This document shows, one piece after another, positions 1 through 6,473 of a stretch of DNA of 8,990 nucleotides. The notes under the pieces are model-generated. The model saw only the letters and a list, made by a program, of their open reading frames with translations. It was not told where the DNA came from and ran no database searches. Position 1 is the first letter of the stretch. Each line of letters starts with the position of its first letter. Made by a program: the position numbers and the translations under genes. This stretch comes from CAISIP01 sp041581405. Lineage in GTDB: Bacteria > Pseudomonadota > Gammaproteobacteria > Burkholderiales > Burkholderiaceae_C. The stretch spans positions 1 to 8,990 of the forward strand of contig JBFIDI010000230.1 in NCBI GenBank assembly GCA_041581405.1, given 5' to 3'.

Positions 1-1
1 G

Positions 2-436
2 CGGGTGCCGCTGATCACGCGCGAACGCCTGAACGACATGCGCCGCAGCCGGGTGCTGGTCGAAGGCACGGTCACCGAATGGGCCAGCCCCCGGCTCGAC
101 GCCGCGACGCTGGACAAGCTGGAGCAGCTGGCCGGCGAAATCACGCAGGCACGCCGCACGCCCGAGGGGGTACCGGCCAGCCTGGAGAAGAACCGCGTGT
201 TCCATTTCACGATCTACGCGGCGGCCGAGTCCCCGGTGATGATGGCCATGATCGAGAGCCTGTGGCTGCAGTCCGGCGCCTACCTGCGCGACAAGCGCGA
301 GCTGCTGCACAGCGCCGATCAGCCGCCCGACCTGCTGCACGAATCCACGATCGAGGCGATCCGGCGCGGCGACCATGCCCGCGCCCGGCAATGCATCGAA
401 CAGGACGTGACCTGGATCTTCGACCGCCTGGACTGA
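2..436 (+). CDS. GntR-family transcriptional regulator, FCD effector domain (5' partial)
   Basis: This is the C-terminal part of a FadR-subfamily GntR regulator. The reading frame is open to the left edge, so the GTG at 5 is probably an internal valine and the N-terminal winged-helix DNA-binding domain lies outside the window. What remains is the all-helical FCD ligand-binding domain. It has the hallmark run NRVFHFTIYAAA (residues 63-74 counted from codon 5), then a MIESLW helix, a second histidine at 112 in HESTIEAI, and the closing segment RRGDHARARQ. N63, H67, H112 and D134 sit where FCD proteins place metal or effector ligands. Such regulators usually repress sugar-acid or carboxylate catabolic operons and are released by the substrate or an intermediate. 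The gene ends 43 bases before the dehydratase on the same strand, so it is probably the local, possibly autoregulated, regulator. The family is clear; the effector is unknown. Confidence 0.93.
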   Translation, partial: RVPLITRERLNDMRRSRVLVEGTVTEWASPRLDAATLDKLEQLAGEITQARRTPEGVPASLEKNRVFHFTIYAAAESPVMMAMIESLWLQSGAYLRDKRELLHSADQPPDLLHESTIEAIRRGDHARARQCIEQDVTWIFDRLD

Positions 437-479
437 GTTCCCGGCGCCCTCCCCCAACCGACAGAGCAACACCACACCC

Positions 480-2195
480 ATGCTGCACAAGCACCGTTCC
501 AAAGCCATCACCCACGGGCCGACCCGCGCCGCGCACCGCGCCTTCCTGCGCGCCACCGGCATGGACGACGCCGACATGGAGAAATCCATCGTCGCCATCA
601 TCAGTTCGGCCGGCGACAACACGCCGTGCTCCAAGTCCCAGGGCCCGCAGGCCGACAACGCGCGCCTGGGCATTGCCGAAGGCGGCGGCGTCCCGGTGAT
701 GATGTCCACGGTGTCGGTGTCCGACGGCACCTCGATGAACCACGACGGCATGCGCATGAGCCTGCTGTCGCGCGAGCTGGTGGCCGACAGCATCGAGCTG
801 GCCGTGCGTGGCCACGCCTACGACGCGCTGGTGGGTTTCGCCGGCTGCGACAAGACCTTGCCGGGCACCATCATGGCGATGGTGCGGCTGAACGTGCCCT
901 CCGCCTTCGTCTACGGCGGCTCGATGTTGCCCGGCCACGCTCCCGACGGCACCGAACACACGGTGCTCAGCGCCATCGAAGGTGTCGGCCGTTACCAGAA
1001 GGGCGAGATCTCGCTGCAACAACTCGGCGGCATCGAACGCACCAGCGCGATGACGGTGGGATCCTGCCCGGGCCAGTTCACCGCCAACACCATGGGCATG
1101 GTCGGCGAGGCGCTGGGCCTGTCCTTCCTGGGTTCGGCGACCATTCCCGCCGTCTACAGCGAGCGGCTGGCGCTGGCCCGGCGCGCGGGCCGGCGCGTGA
1201 TGGAGATCCTCAAGACCGGCGGCCCGCTGCCGCGCGAACTGGTCACGCGCAAGAGCCTGGAGAACGCCTGCGCCGCGGTGGCGGCCACCGGCGGCTCGAC
1301 CAACGCCGCGTTGCACATCCCGGCCATCGCGCACGAGGCCGGCATCGTGTTCACGCTCGACGACGTGGCCACGGTGTTCAACCGCACGCCGCTGATCGCC
1401 GACCTGCAACCCGGCGGCAAGTACCTGGCCAGCGCCCTGAACATCGTCGGCGGCGTGCCCTGCGTGCTCAACGCCCTGCTCGCCGGCGGCTTCCTGCATG
1501 GCGATGCGTTGACGCTGACCGGACGCACACTGGCCGAGGAACTGGCCGACCACCCCGGTCCGGACGGCAAGGTGGTGCGCGCCTGCGACACGCCGATCCA
1601 CGCCACCGGCGGCGTCGTCGTGCTCAAGGGCAACCTGTGCCCGGACGGCGCCTTGCTCAAGATCGCCGGACTGAAGTCGCTGACCTTCGACGGACGCGCG
1701 CGCGTGTTCGAGACCGAGGAAGACTGCATGAAGGTCGTGTCCAGCCAGTCGTATGCCGCCGGCGACGTGCTGGTGATCCGCAACGAAGGTCCGCGTGGCG
1801 GGCCCGGCATGCGCGAGATGTTGTCGGTGACCGCCGCCATCTACGGCCAGGGCATGGGCGAGAAGGTCGCGCTGCTGACCGATGGCCGCTTCTCCGGCGC
1901 GACCCGCGGCATGTGTATCGGGTATGCCAGCCCGGAGGCCGCCGCCGGCGGACCGATCGGCTGCGTGCGCGACGGCGATCGCATCACCATCGACGCCGTG
2001 GCCTGCGGCATCCACCTGCATGTCGACGACGACGAACTGGCCCGGCGCCGTGCCGCCTGGAAGCCGTTCGAACGCGAGCGGCTGGCCGGCGCGCTCGAGA
2101 AATATGCCAGGCTGGTCGGCCCCACCCATCTGGGCGCGGTGACCCATTCGGGCAACACCGCGTGGCCGTATCCGCCGACCGAGGAGAACGCATGA
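480..2195 (+). CDS. IlvD/Edd family dehydratase (dihydroxy-acid / sugar-acid dehydratase)
   Basis: The 571-residue product is full length for the IlvD/Edd family, [Fe-S] enzymes that dehydrate 2,3-dihydroxy acids to 2-oxo-3-deoxy acids in the cytoplasm. Three cysteines match the [2Fe-2S] ligands: C50 in DNTPCSK, C123 in GCDK and C196 in SCPGQFTANTM. Likely Mg ligands are D82 (SDGTSMNH), D124 and E436 (EGPRGGPGMREM). The catalytic serine is S472 in TDGRFSGATRG. The ATG at 480 gives the usual family N-terminus (RSKAITHG) although no strong Shine-Dalgarno is visible. The third cysteine motif reads CPGQ where typical biosynthetic DHADs have CGGM, and N87 replaces a common glycine. Its place between a GntR regulator and sugar-acid enzymes argues for a catabolic substrate (tetronate, pentonate or similar) rather than branched-chain amino-acid synthesis. 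The family is secure; the substrate is not. Confidence 0.95.
   Translation: MLHKHRSKAITHGPTRAAHRAFLRATGMDDADMEKSIVAIISSAGDNTPCSKSQGPQADNARLGIAEGGGVPVMMSTVSVSDGTSMNHDGMRMSLLSRELVADSIELAVRGHAYDALVGFAGCDKTLPGTIMAMVRLNVPSAFVYGGSMLPGHAPDGTEHTVLSAIEGVGRYQKGEISLQQLGGIERTSAMTVGSCPGQFTANTMGMVGEALGLSFLGSATIPAVYSERLALARRAGRRVMEILKTGGPLPRELVTRKSLENACAAVAATGGSTNAALHIPAIAHEAGIVFTLDDVATVFNRTPLIADLQPGGKYLASALNIVGGVPCVLNALLAGGFLHGDALTLTGRTLAEELADHPGPDGKVVRACDTPIHATGGVVVLKGNLCPDGALLKIAGLKSLTFDGRARVFETEEDCMKVVSSQSYAAGDVLVIRNEGPRGGPGMREMLSVTAAIYGQGMGEKVALLTDGRFSGATRGMCIGYASPEAAAGGPIGCVRDGDRITIDAVACGIHLHVDDDELARRRAAWKPFERERLAGALEKYARLVGPTHLGAVTHSGNTAWPYPPTEENA
2181..2186 (+). promoter_or_regulatory. Ribosome binding site for the HIBADH-family gene
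   Basis: GAGGAG lies five bases before the ATG at 2192, inside the last codons of the dehydratase gene. It fixes the start of the downstream gene and, with the ATGA overlap, supports translational coupling. Confidence 0.7.
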
Positions 2196-3088
2196 AACTC
2201 GGATTCTGCGGCCTCGGCCTGATGGGCGCGCCGATGGTGCGCCGCCTGCTCGCGGCAGGCCATGACGTCAAGGTCTGGAACCGCTCGCCCGCGAAGATCG
2301 AGCCGCTGCGCGCACTGGGTGCCGTGGCCGCGCACAGCCCGCTCGAGGCGGCGACGGACGTCGATGGCGTATTGATGTGCCTGTTCGATGCCGATGCGGT
2401 CGAGGCCGTGGTGTTCGGCGCCGACGGCGTGTCGCACGCGCGTGGCCTGCCCTGGCTGGTCGACCACTCCAGCATCGACCCGGCAGCCACGCGCGAACTG
2501 GCGCGCCGGCTGCACGAGGCCTGCGGCGCCGACTGGATCGACGCGCCGGTGTCGGGCGGCATCGGCGGTGTCGAGGCCGGCACGCTGGCCATCATGACCG
2601 GTGGCGCGGCCACCCACCTGCCACAGGCCCGCGAGGCGATGCAGGCGTATGCCGGCAACGTGACCCACATGGGTGCATCGGGCGCCGGCCAGGCCACCAA
2701 GCTGTGCAACCAGACCATCGTTGCGACCACGATCAGTGCCATCGCGGAGGCCATCGGTTTTGCCGCGCGCAACGGCATCGACCTGCACCAGCTCGCGCCG
2801 GCGCTCGCCGGCGGCTGGGCCGACTCCAAGCCGCTGCAGGTGTTTGCGCCGCGCATGATCGACGTGCAGGCCCAGTCCATCGGCGCCGTGTCCACGATGC
2901 TCAAGGACATCGACACCGTGATGATCAACGCCCAGAAAAGCGGCGCCCCGATGCCGGTGACCGCCAGCGTGCAGCAGATGCTGCGCGTGGCGGCGGCGAT
3001 GGGACTGGCCGAGGCGGAACTGTCCGCCATCGTCAGCGTCGTGCAACCCGAGCGCCGGGCCGACTTCCTGCAACAGGTCCGCGGCTGA
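2192..3088 (+). CDS. NAD(P)-dependent oxidoreductase, 3-hydroxyisobutyrate dehydrogenase (HIBADH) family
   Basis: The 298-residue protein is a typical beta-hydroxyacid dehydrogenase. The Rossmann motif GLGLMGAPM spans residues 7-15, the substrate-binding segment DAPVSGGIGG spans 117-126, the catalytic lysine is K170 with N173 in ATKLCNQ, and the C-terminal helical domain carries KDIDTV at 238-243. N30-R31-S32 after the second beta strand suggests, but does not prove, NADP(H) use. Family members include 3-hydroxyisobutyrate dehydrogenase, tartronate-semialdehyde reductase (GarR/GlxR) and L-threonate dehydrogenase (LtnD). Next to an OtnI/Hyi-type isomerase either of the last two roles is plausible. 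The substrate loop (SGGIGGVEAGTLAIM) is not especially close to E. coli LtnD as I recall it, so I do not assign a symbol. The start ATG overlaps the dehydratase stop (ATGA at 2192-2195). Confidence 0.94.
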   Translation: MKLGFCGLGLMGAPMVRRLLAAGHDVKVWNRSPAKIEPLRALGAVAAHSPLEAATDVDGVLMCLFDADAVEAVVFGADGVSHARGLPWLVDHSSIDPAATRELARRLHEACGADWIDAPVSGGIGGVEAGTLAIMTGGAATHLPQAREAMQAYAGNVTHMGASGAGQATKLCNQTIVATTISAIAEAIGFAARNGIDLHQLAPALAGGWADSKPLQVFAPRMIDVQAQSIGAVSTMLKDIDTVMINAQKSGAPMPVTASVQQMLRVAAAMGLAEAELSAIVSVVQPERRADFLQQVRG

Positions 3089-3101
3089 GGACACCGACAC
3101 G

Positions 3102-3887
3102 ATGCGACTTGCCGCCAATCTCAGCTGGTTGTACCCGCAGCTGCCGTGGGAACAGCGATTTGCCGCCGCGCGCCACGATGGTTTCGACGCGGTCGAGATC
3201 CTGCTGCCCTACGACCACGCGCCGGCCTGGTATGCGGGCCAGCTGCGCGAACACGGATTGACGCTGGCGCTGTTCAACACGCCGATCGCGCCCGAGGCCG
3301 GGCGACTGGGCCTGGCGGCCGTTCCCGGTGCGCAGGCGCAGTTCCGCGATGCATTCGACCGCGCGCGCGCCGTGGCCGAGGCCACCGGCTGCCGCCGCGT
3401 GCATTGCATGGCCGGTGCGACCGCATCGCTCGATGCGGCCGACAGCCGGCGCACGCTGCTGCAGAACCTGGAGCACGCCCTGGCGCTGGCCGAACAGGAC
3501 GACCTGACGCTGACGCTCGAGCCGCTCAACCGCGTCGATGCGCCCGACTATTTCTACCACCGGCCCGACGAGGCCGTGCCCATCCTGCAGCACTTCGGCT
3601 CGCCCCGCTTGCGGCTGCAGTTCGACTACTACCACTGTGCGCGGGAATCGCTCGACCTGCTGCAGGCCGTGCGCGACGCGGCGCCGTGGATCGGCCACGT
3701 GCAGATTGCCGGCGCGCCGGTGCGCTGCGAGCCCGACCTCGCGGCCGACGGCTGGCTGGACGCGGTCGCCGCCTTGCCGGCGCACGGCTACGACAGCTGG
3801 CTGTCGTGCGAATACACGCCGCGCACCACGGCCGGCGAAGGCCTGCCATGGTGCCGGCCGCTGCGCGAACGGGGACTGCTCGCATGA
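3102..3887 (+). CDS. Hydroxypyruvate isomerase / 2-oxo-tetronate isomerase (Hyi/OtnI) family protein
   Basis: The 261-residue protein belongs to the xylose-isomerase-like TIM-barrel family that includes hydroxypyruvate isomerase (Hyi) and 2-oxo-tetronate isomerase (OtnI). The N-terminus AANLSWLY and the following VEILLPYD (31-38) are typical. The general acid/base and metal-site residues appear in order: E140 in LTLEPLN, D175 and H178 in QFDYYH, Q201 in GHVQIA, and E237 in CEYTP. Hyi interconverts hydroxypyruvate and tartronate semialdehyde; OtnI converts 2-oxo-tetronate to 3-oxo-tetronate. With a DenD-like dehydrogenase directly downstream the OtnI role is slightly favoured, but sequence alone does not separate the two. 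The gene begins 13 bases after the HIBADH stop; TGAGGA at 3086-3091 may serve as ribosome binding site. Confidence 0.92.
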   Translation: MRLAANLSWLYPQLPWEQRFAAARHDGFDAVEILLPYDHAPAWYAGQLREHGLTLALFNTPIAPEAGRLGLAAVPGAQAQFRDAFDRARAVAEATGCRRVHCMAGATASLDAADSRRTLLQNLEHALALAEQDDLTLTLEPLNRVDAPDYFYHRPDEAVPILQHFGSPRLRLQFDYYHCARESLDLLQAVRDAAPWIGHVQIAGAPVRCEPDLAADGWLDAVAALPAHGYDSWLSCEYTPRTTAGEGLPWCRPLRERGLLA

Positions 3888-4897
3888 CACACCACGTATT
3901 GGTGACCGGTGCCAACGGTTACGTCGGCCACGCCCTCGCCCAAGCCCTGTGCGCGCAACTCGCCGCCGGCCTGCTGGCGTCGCTGACCCTGGTCGACCAG
4001 CAGACGAGCGAGGACGGTGAGGCGCTGCGCCAGAACCTTCCCGAGCCGATGCGCGCGCGGCTGCATCAGGTCGTCGGCGACCTGCGCGACGCGGACACGA
4101 TGGCGCGCGCGCTGGCGCAGACGCCCAGCCGCGTGTTCCATCTCGCCGGCATCACCAGCCGGCTCGCGGAGGACGACTTTGCACTCGGCCTGGCCGTGAA
4201 CGTCGACGCGGCCATGGCCTTGTTCGAAGGCCTGCGCCGGCAACATCATCACCCGGTGCTGGTATTTGCCAGTTCCTGTGGCGTCTATGGCCCGCCGATG
4301 CCGTCCGTGATCGACGACGCGACGTTGCCGATACCGCGCCTGAGTTACGGCAGCCAGAAACTGATGATGGAAATCCTGCTGGCCGACTACAGCCGGCGTG
4401 GCTGGATCGATGCGCGTTCGGTGCGCCTGCCCAGCATCGTGGCGCGACCCGCACCCCGTGGCGCGGCCGCATCGTCGTTCGCCAGCGACCTGATCCGGGA
4501 AACCGCCCAGGGCCGGCGCTTCGTCAGTCCGGTCGGACCGGACGCCAGCCTGTGGTTCCTGTCGCTGCCCGCCTGCGTGCGGCATCTGCTGCACGCGGCC
4601 GAACTGCCCGCCGACGCCTTGCCGGCCACACGCGCGTGGAACCTGCCCGCGCTGCGCGCCACGACCGGGCAGGTGATCGATGCGATCGCGCAGCGGCTGG
4701 GCCGCGAACCACACACGCTCGTCGACTACCAGCCGCAACCCGCGATGCAGGCGCAGTTTGCGCAATGGCCCCCCTTGTCGACGACGACCGCGCATACGCT
4801 GGGTTTTGCCCATGACGGCTCGCTCGAGCAGTTGCTGGACAACGCGCTGGCCGGATCCTTGCTTACCCCGTTTCACCACGTCCCACCCGTTCACTGA
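3884..4897 (+). CDS. denD: NAD-dependent epimerase/dehydratase family (extended SDR), D-erythronate dehydrogenase-like
   Basis: The 337-residue protein is an extended short-chain dehydrogenase. The nucleotide motif TGANGYVG spans residues 8-15, D38 at the end of the second strand points to NAD(H) rather than NADP(H), and the catalytic set is S130/S131, Y155 and K159 (SYGSQK). Several segments match what I recall of D-erythronate dehydrogenases (DenD): HLAGITSRLAEDDF (86-99), DYSRRGWIDARSVRLP (168-183) and AASSFASDLIRE (195-206). DenD oxidises D-erythronate at C2, feeding the OtnI isomerase, which fits the preceding gene. The start ATG at 3884 overlaps the isomerase stop as ATGA, with a weak GGGGA upstream. 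The subfamily match is good, but D-erythronate as substrate remains an inference because no OtnK or OtnC partner is in the window. Confidence 0.9.
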   Translation: MTHHVLVTGANGYVGHALAQALCAQLAAGLLASLTLVDQQTSEDGEALRQNLPEPMRARLHQVVGDLRDADTMARALAQTPSRVFHLAGITSRLAEDDFALGLAVNVDAAMALFEGLRRQHHHPVLVFASSCGVYGPPMPSVIDDATLPIPRLSYGSQKLMMEILLADYSRRGWIDARSVRLPSIVARPAPRGAAASSFASDLIRETAQGRRFVSPVGPDASLWFLSLPACVRHLLHAAELPADALPATRAWNLPALRATTGQVIDAIAQRLGREPHTLVDYQPQPAMQAQFAQWPPLSTTTAHTLGFAHDGSLEQLLDNALAGSLLTPFHHVPPVH

Positions 4898-4902
4898 AAG
4901 GA
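4897..4902 (+). promoter_or_regulatory. Ribosome binding site for the TRAP binding protein
   Basis: AAAGGA begins on the last base of the SDR stop codon and lies eight bases before the ATG at 4911. It is one of the strongest Shine-Dalgarno matches in the operon, which fits the high expression usually needed for a periplasmic binding protein. Confidence 0.65.
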
Positions 4903-4910
4903 ACCTTGCC

Positions 4911-5951
4911 ATGAAGATCAAATGGACCCCCACCCTGCTCGGCGCCTGCGTGAGCACCGCCCTGCTCACCAGCATGCCCGCAGCAGCGCAGAAGACGACC
5001 GAACTCACGTTCTCGGCATGGATTCCGCATTCGCACATCCTGGTGTCCAAGTTCATGATGCCCTGGGCCAAGGAGGTCGAGCAGGCCACCGAAGGCCGCG
5101 TGAAGATCAACTTCCTGCCCAAGCCGGTGGCCAATCCGCCCGGCCACTACGACGCGGTGCGCAACGGCGCCGTCGATTTCGCGTTCATCTCCAACTCGTA
5201 CTACCCCGGCCGTTTCGACCTGCTGAAGTTCTCGATGCTGCCGTTCTCGGGCAATACGGCGCTGTCGACCTCGGTGGCCTCCTGGCGCATCTACGACAAG
5301 TACCTCAAGGACGCGAACCTGTTCCGCGGCGTCAAGCTGCTGGGCATCTACGGCCACGGCCCGGGCGGTGTCTACACCACCGATCGCAAGGTCGAGAAGA
5401 TCGAGGACTTCGACGGCCTGAAGCTGCGCATCGGCGGCGGCATGCAGGCCGACGTGGCCAAGGTGCTCAACGTCAATGCCGTCGTCAAGCCCGCACCCGA
5501 GTCGTACGAGCTGATGAGCACGGGTGTCGTCGACGGCGTGTTCTTCCCGCCCGAGTCGGTCGACTCGTTCCGCCTCGTCAGCGTGGTCAAGAACGCCACC
5601 ATCTTCCCCGGTGGCCTGTATGCCGACACGCACGGCATCATCATGAACGAGCAGGCCTTCGCCAAGTTGTCGGCAGCCGACCAGGCCGCCATCATGAAGC
5701 TCTCGGGTGAACACATCGCACGCATGGGCGGCACGGCCTGGGGCGATGCCGACACGGCGGCCATGAACGCGCTCAAGGCCCAGAAGGTCAACATCCACAT
5801 GGCCAGCGACAAGCTGGTGGCCGACGTCAAGGCCCGCACAGCACCGTTCGAGAAGGCCTGGCTGGACGAAGCCAAGGCCAAGGGTATCGACGGGCCCAAG
5901 GTGCTGCAGGCGTACCGCGACGAGCTCAAGAAGCTCGAAGCCGGCAAGTGA
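4911..5951 (+). CDS. dctP: TRAP transporter substrate-binding protein, DctP family
   Basis: The 346-residue product is the periplasmic receptor of a tripartite ATP-independent periplasmic transporter. It starts with a Sec signal peptide: K2/K4, a hydrophobic stretch to about residue 22, and a likely cleavage after A26 in PAAAQ. The mature part has the DctP fold markers: PWAKEVEQATEGRVKI near residue 51, NGAVDFAF near 86, and GLKLRIGG with R173, the position of the conserved arginine that salt-bridges the ligand carboxylate. ESYELMSTGVVDGVFF (198-212) completes the pattern. Length is normal. The protein would bind an organic acid and deliver it to the DctQM permease encoded just downstream. 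Since it follows sugar-acid enzymes by only 13 bases, its ligand is probably that operon's substrate; TRAP receptors for erythronate and threonate are known. The ligand cannot be read from the sequence. Confidence 0.96.
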   Translation: MKIKWTPTLLGACVSTALLTSMPAAAQKTTELTFSAWIPHSHILVSKFMMPWAKEVEQATEGRVKINFLPKPVANPPGHYDAVRNGAVDFAFISNSYYPGRFDLLKFSMLPFSGNTALSTSVASWRIYDKYLKDANLFRGVKLLGIYGHGPGGVYTTDRKVEKIEDFDGLKLRIGGGMQADVAKVLNVNAVVKPAPESYELMSTGVVDGVFFPPESVDSFRLVSVVKNATIFPGGLYADTHGIIMNEQAFAKLSAADQAAIMKLSGEHIARMGGTAWGDADTAAMNALKAQKVNIHMASDKLVADVKARTAPFEKAWLDEAKAKGIDGPKVLQAYRDELKKLEAGK

Positions 5952-5987
5952 CGCCGCGGCGCTGACACGCAAAGCGATCCTGGCACG

Positions 5988-6473
5988 ATGCCGAACATCC
6001 TCACCCGCACCGCGCTGGGCGCGCTGCGGCGCCTGGCCAGCCTGTGCCTGGTCGCGCTGGCACTGCTCACGCTGGCCGACGTGGCCGGCCGCTACGTGCT
6101 GAACTACTCCATCATCGGCGCGGTCGAGATCACCGAAATGCTGATGGTGGGGGTCATCTTCGCCGGCATCGCGCTGGCGACGCTGGCTCACGAACATGTC
6201 ACGGTCGACCTGCTGACCACGCGCATGAGCGCACCGGTGCAGCGGGTGCAGAAGATCGTCAGCCAGCTGCTGGCCACCGGCATCAGCCTGCTGCTGTCCG
6301 TGGCCACCTGGAGCCAGGCCGCGTCGGCGCTGGACTTCGGCGACCAGACCACGATGCTGGGCCTGCCGCTGGCACCGGTCATCTTCTTCATGAGCGGCAT
6401 GTTGCTGATCAATGCGCTGATCCACGCCTGGCAGTCCTGGCTGCTGATCTCCGGACGGGACACCGCGCCATGA
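5988..6473 (+). CDS. dctQ: TRAP transporter small permease subunit, DctQ family
   Basis: The 161-residue protein is the small integral membrane subunit of the TRAP transporter. Four hydrophobic segments are visible at about residues 13-33, 44-64, 88-108 and 127-149, the standard DctQ topology. Family signatures include DVAGRYVLN (31-39), VEITEMLM (46-53) and AHEHVTVDLL (67-76). DctQ associates tightly with DctM in the inner membrane. The gene starts 36 bases after the binding protein with only a weak Shine-Dalgarno, and its stop overlaps the start of the large subunit (ATGA at 6470-6473), consistent with stoichiometric, coupled synthesis of the two membrane subunits. Confidence 0.95.
   Translation: MPNILTRTALGALRRLASLCLVALALLTLADVAGRYVLNYSIIGAVEITEMLMVGVIFAGIALATLAHEHVTVDLLTTRMSAPVQRVQKIVSQLLATGISLLLSVATWSQAASALDFGDQTTMLGLPLAPVIFFMSGMLLINALIHAWQSWLLISGRDTAP

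Noticed and set aside
191..406. Apparent replacement of FCD metal ligands (Asp to N63 and the last His to D134) in the GntR regulator
   Set aside because: From memory, many FCD regulators with the NRxFHFxIY pattern carry these residues, so this looks like a subgroup trait and not a defect.
437..479. Possible GntR operator between regulator and dehydratase genes
   Set aside because: No inverted repeat of the FCD-regulator type (TGT-N3-ACA-like) and no promoter-like hexamers are visible in these 43 bases; the operator is more likely upstream of the regulator, outside the window.
207..2147. Minus-strand open frame of about 646 codons opposite the regulator and dehydratase genes
   Set aside because: It is antisense to a clearly conserved enzyme, its translation is low-complexity (rich in H, R, G, A, Q) and shows no domain, and long antisense frames are expected at this GC content.
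626..2191. Open extension upstream of the HIBADH gene in the same frame, which could be read as a fused N-terminal domain
   Set aside because: The extension lies over the dehydratase gene in another frame, its translation is arginine-rich noise, and the ATG at 2192 has a good ribosome binding site and gives a normal-length enzyme.
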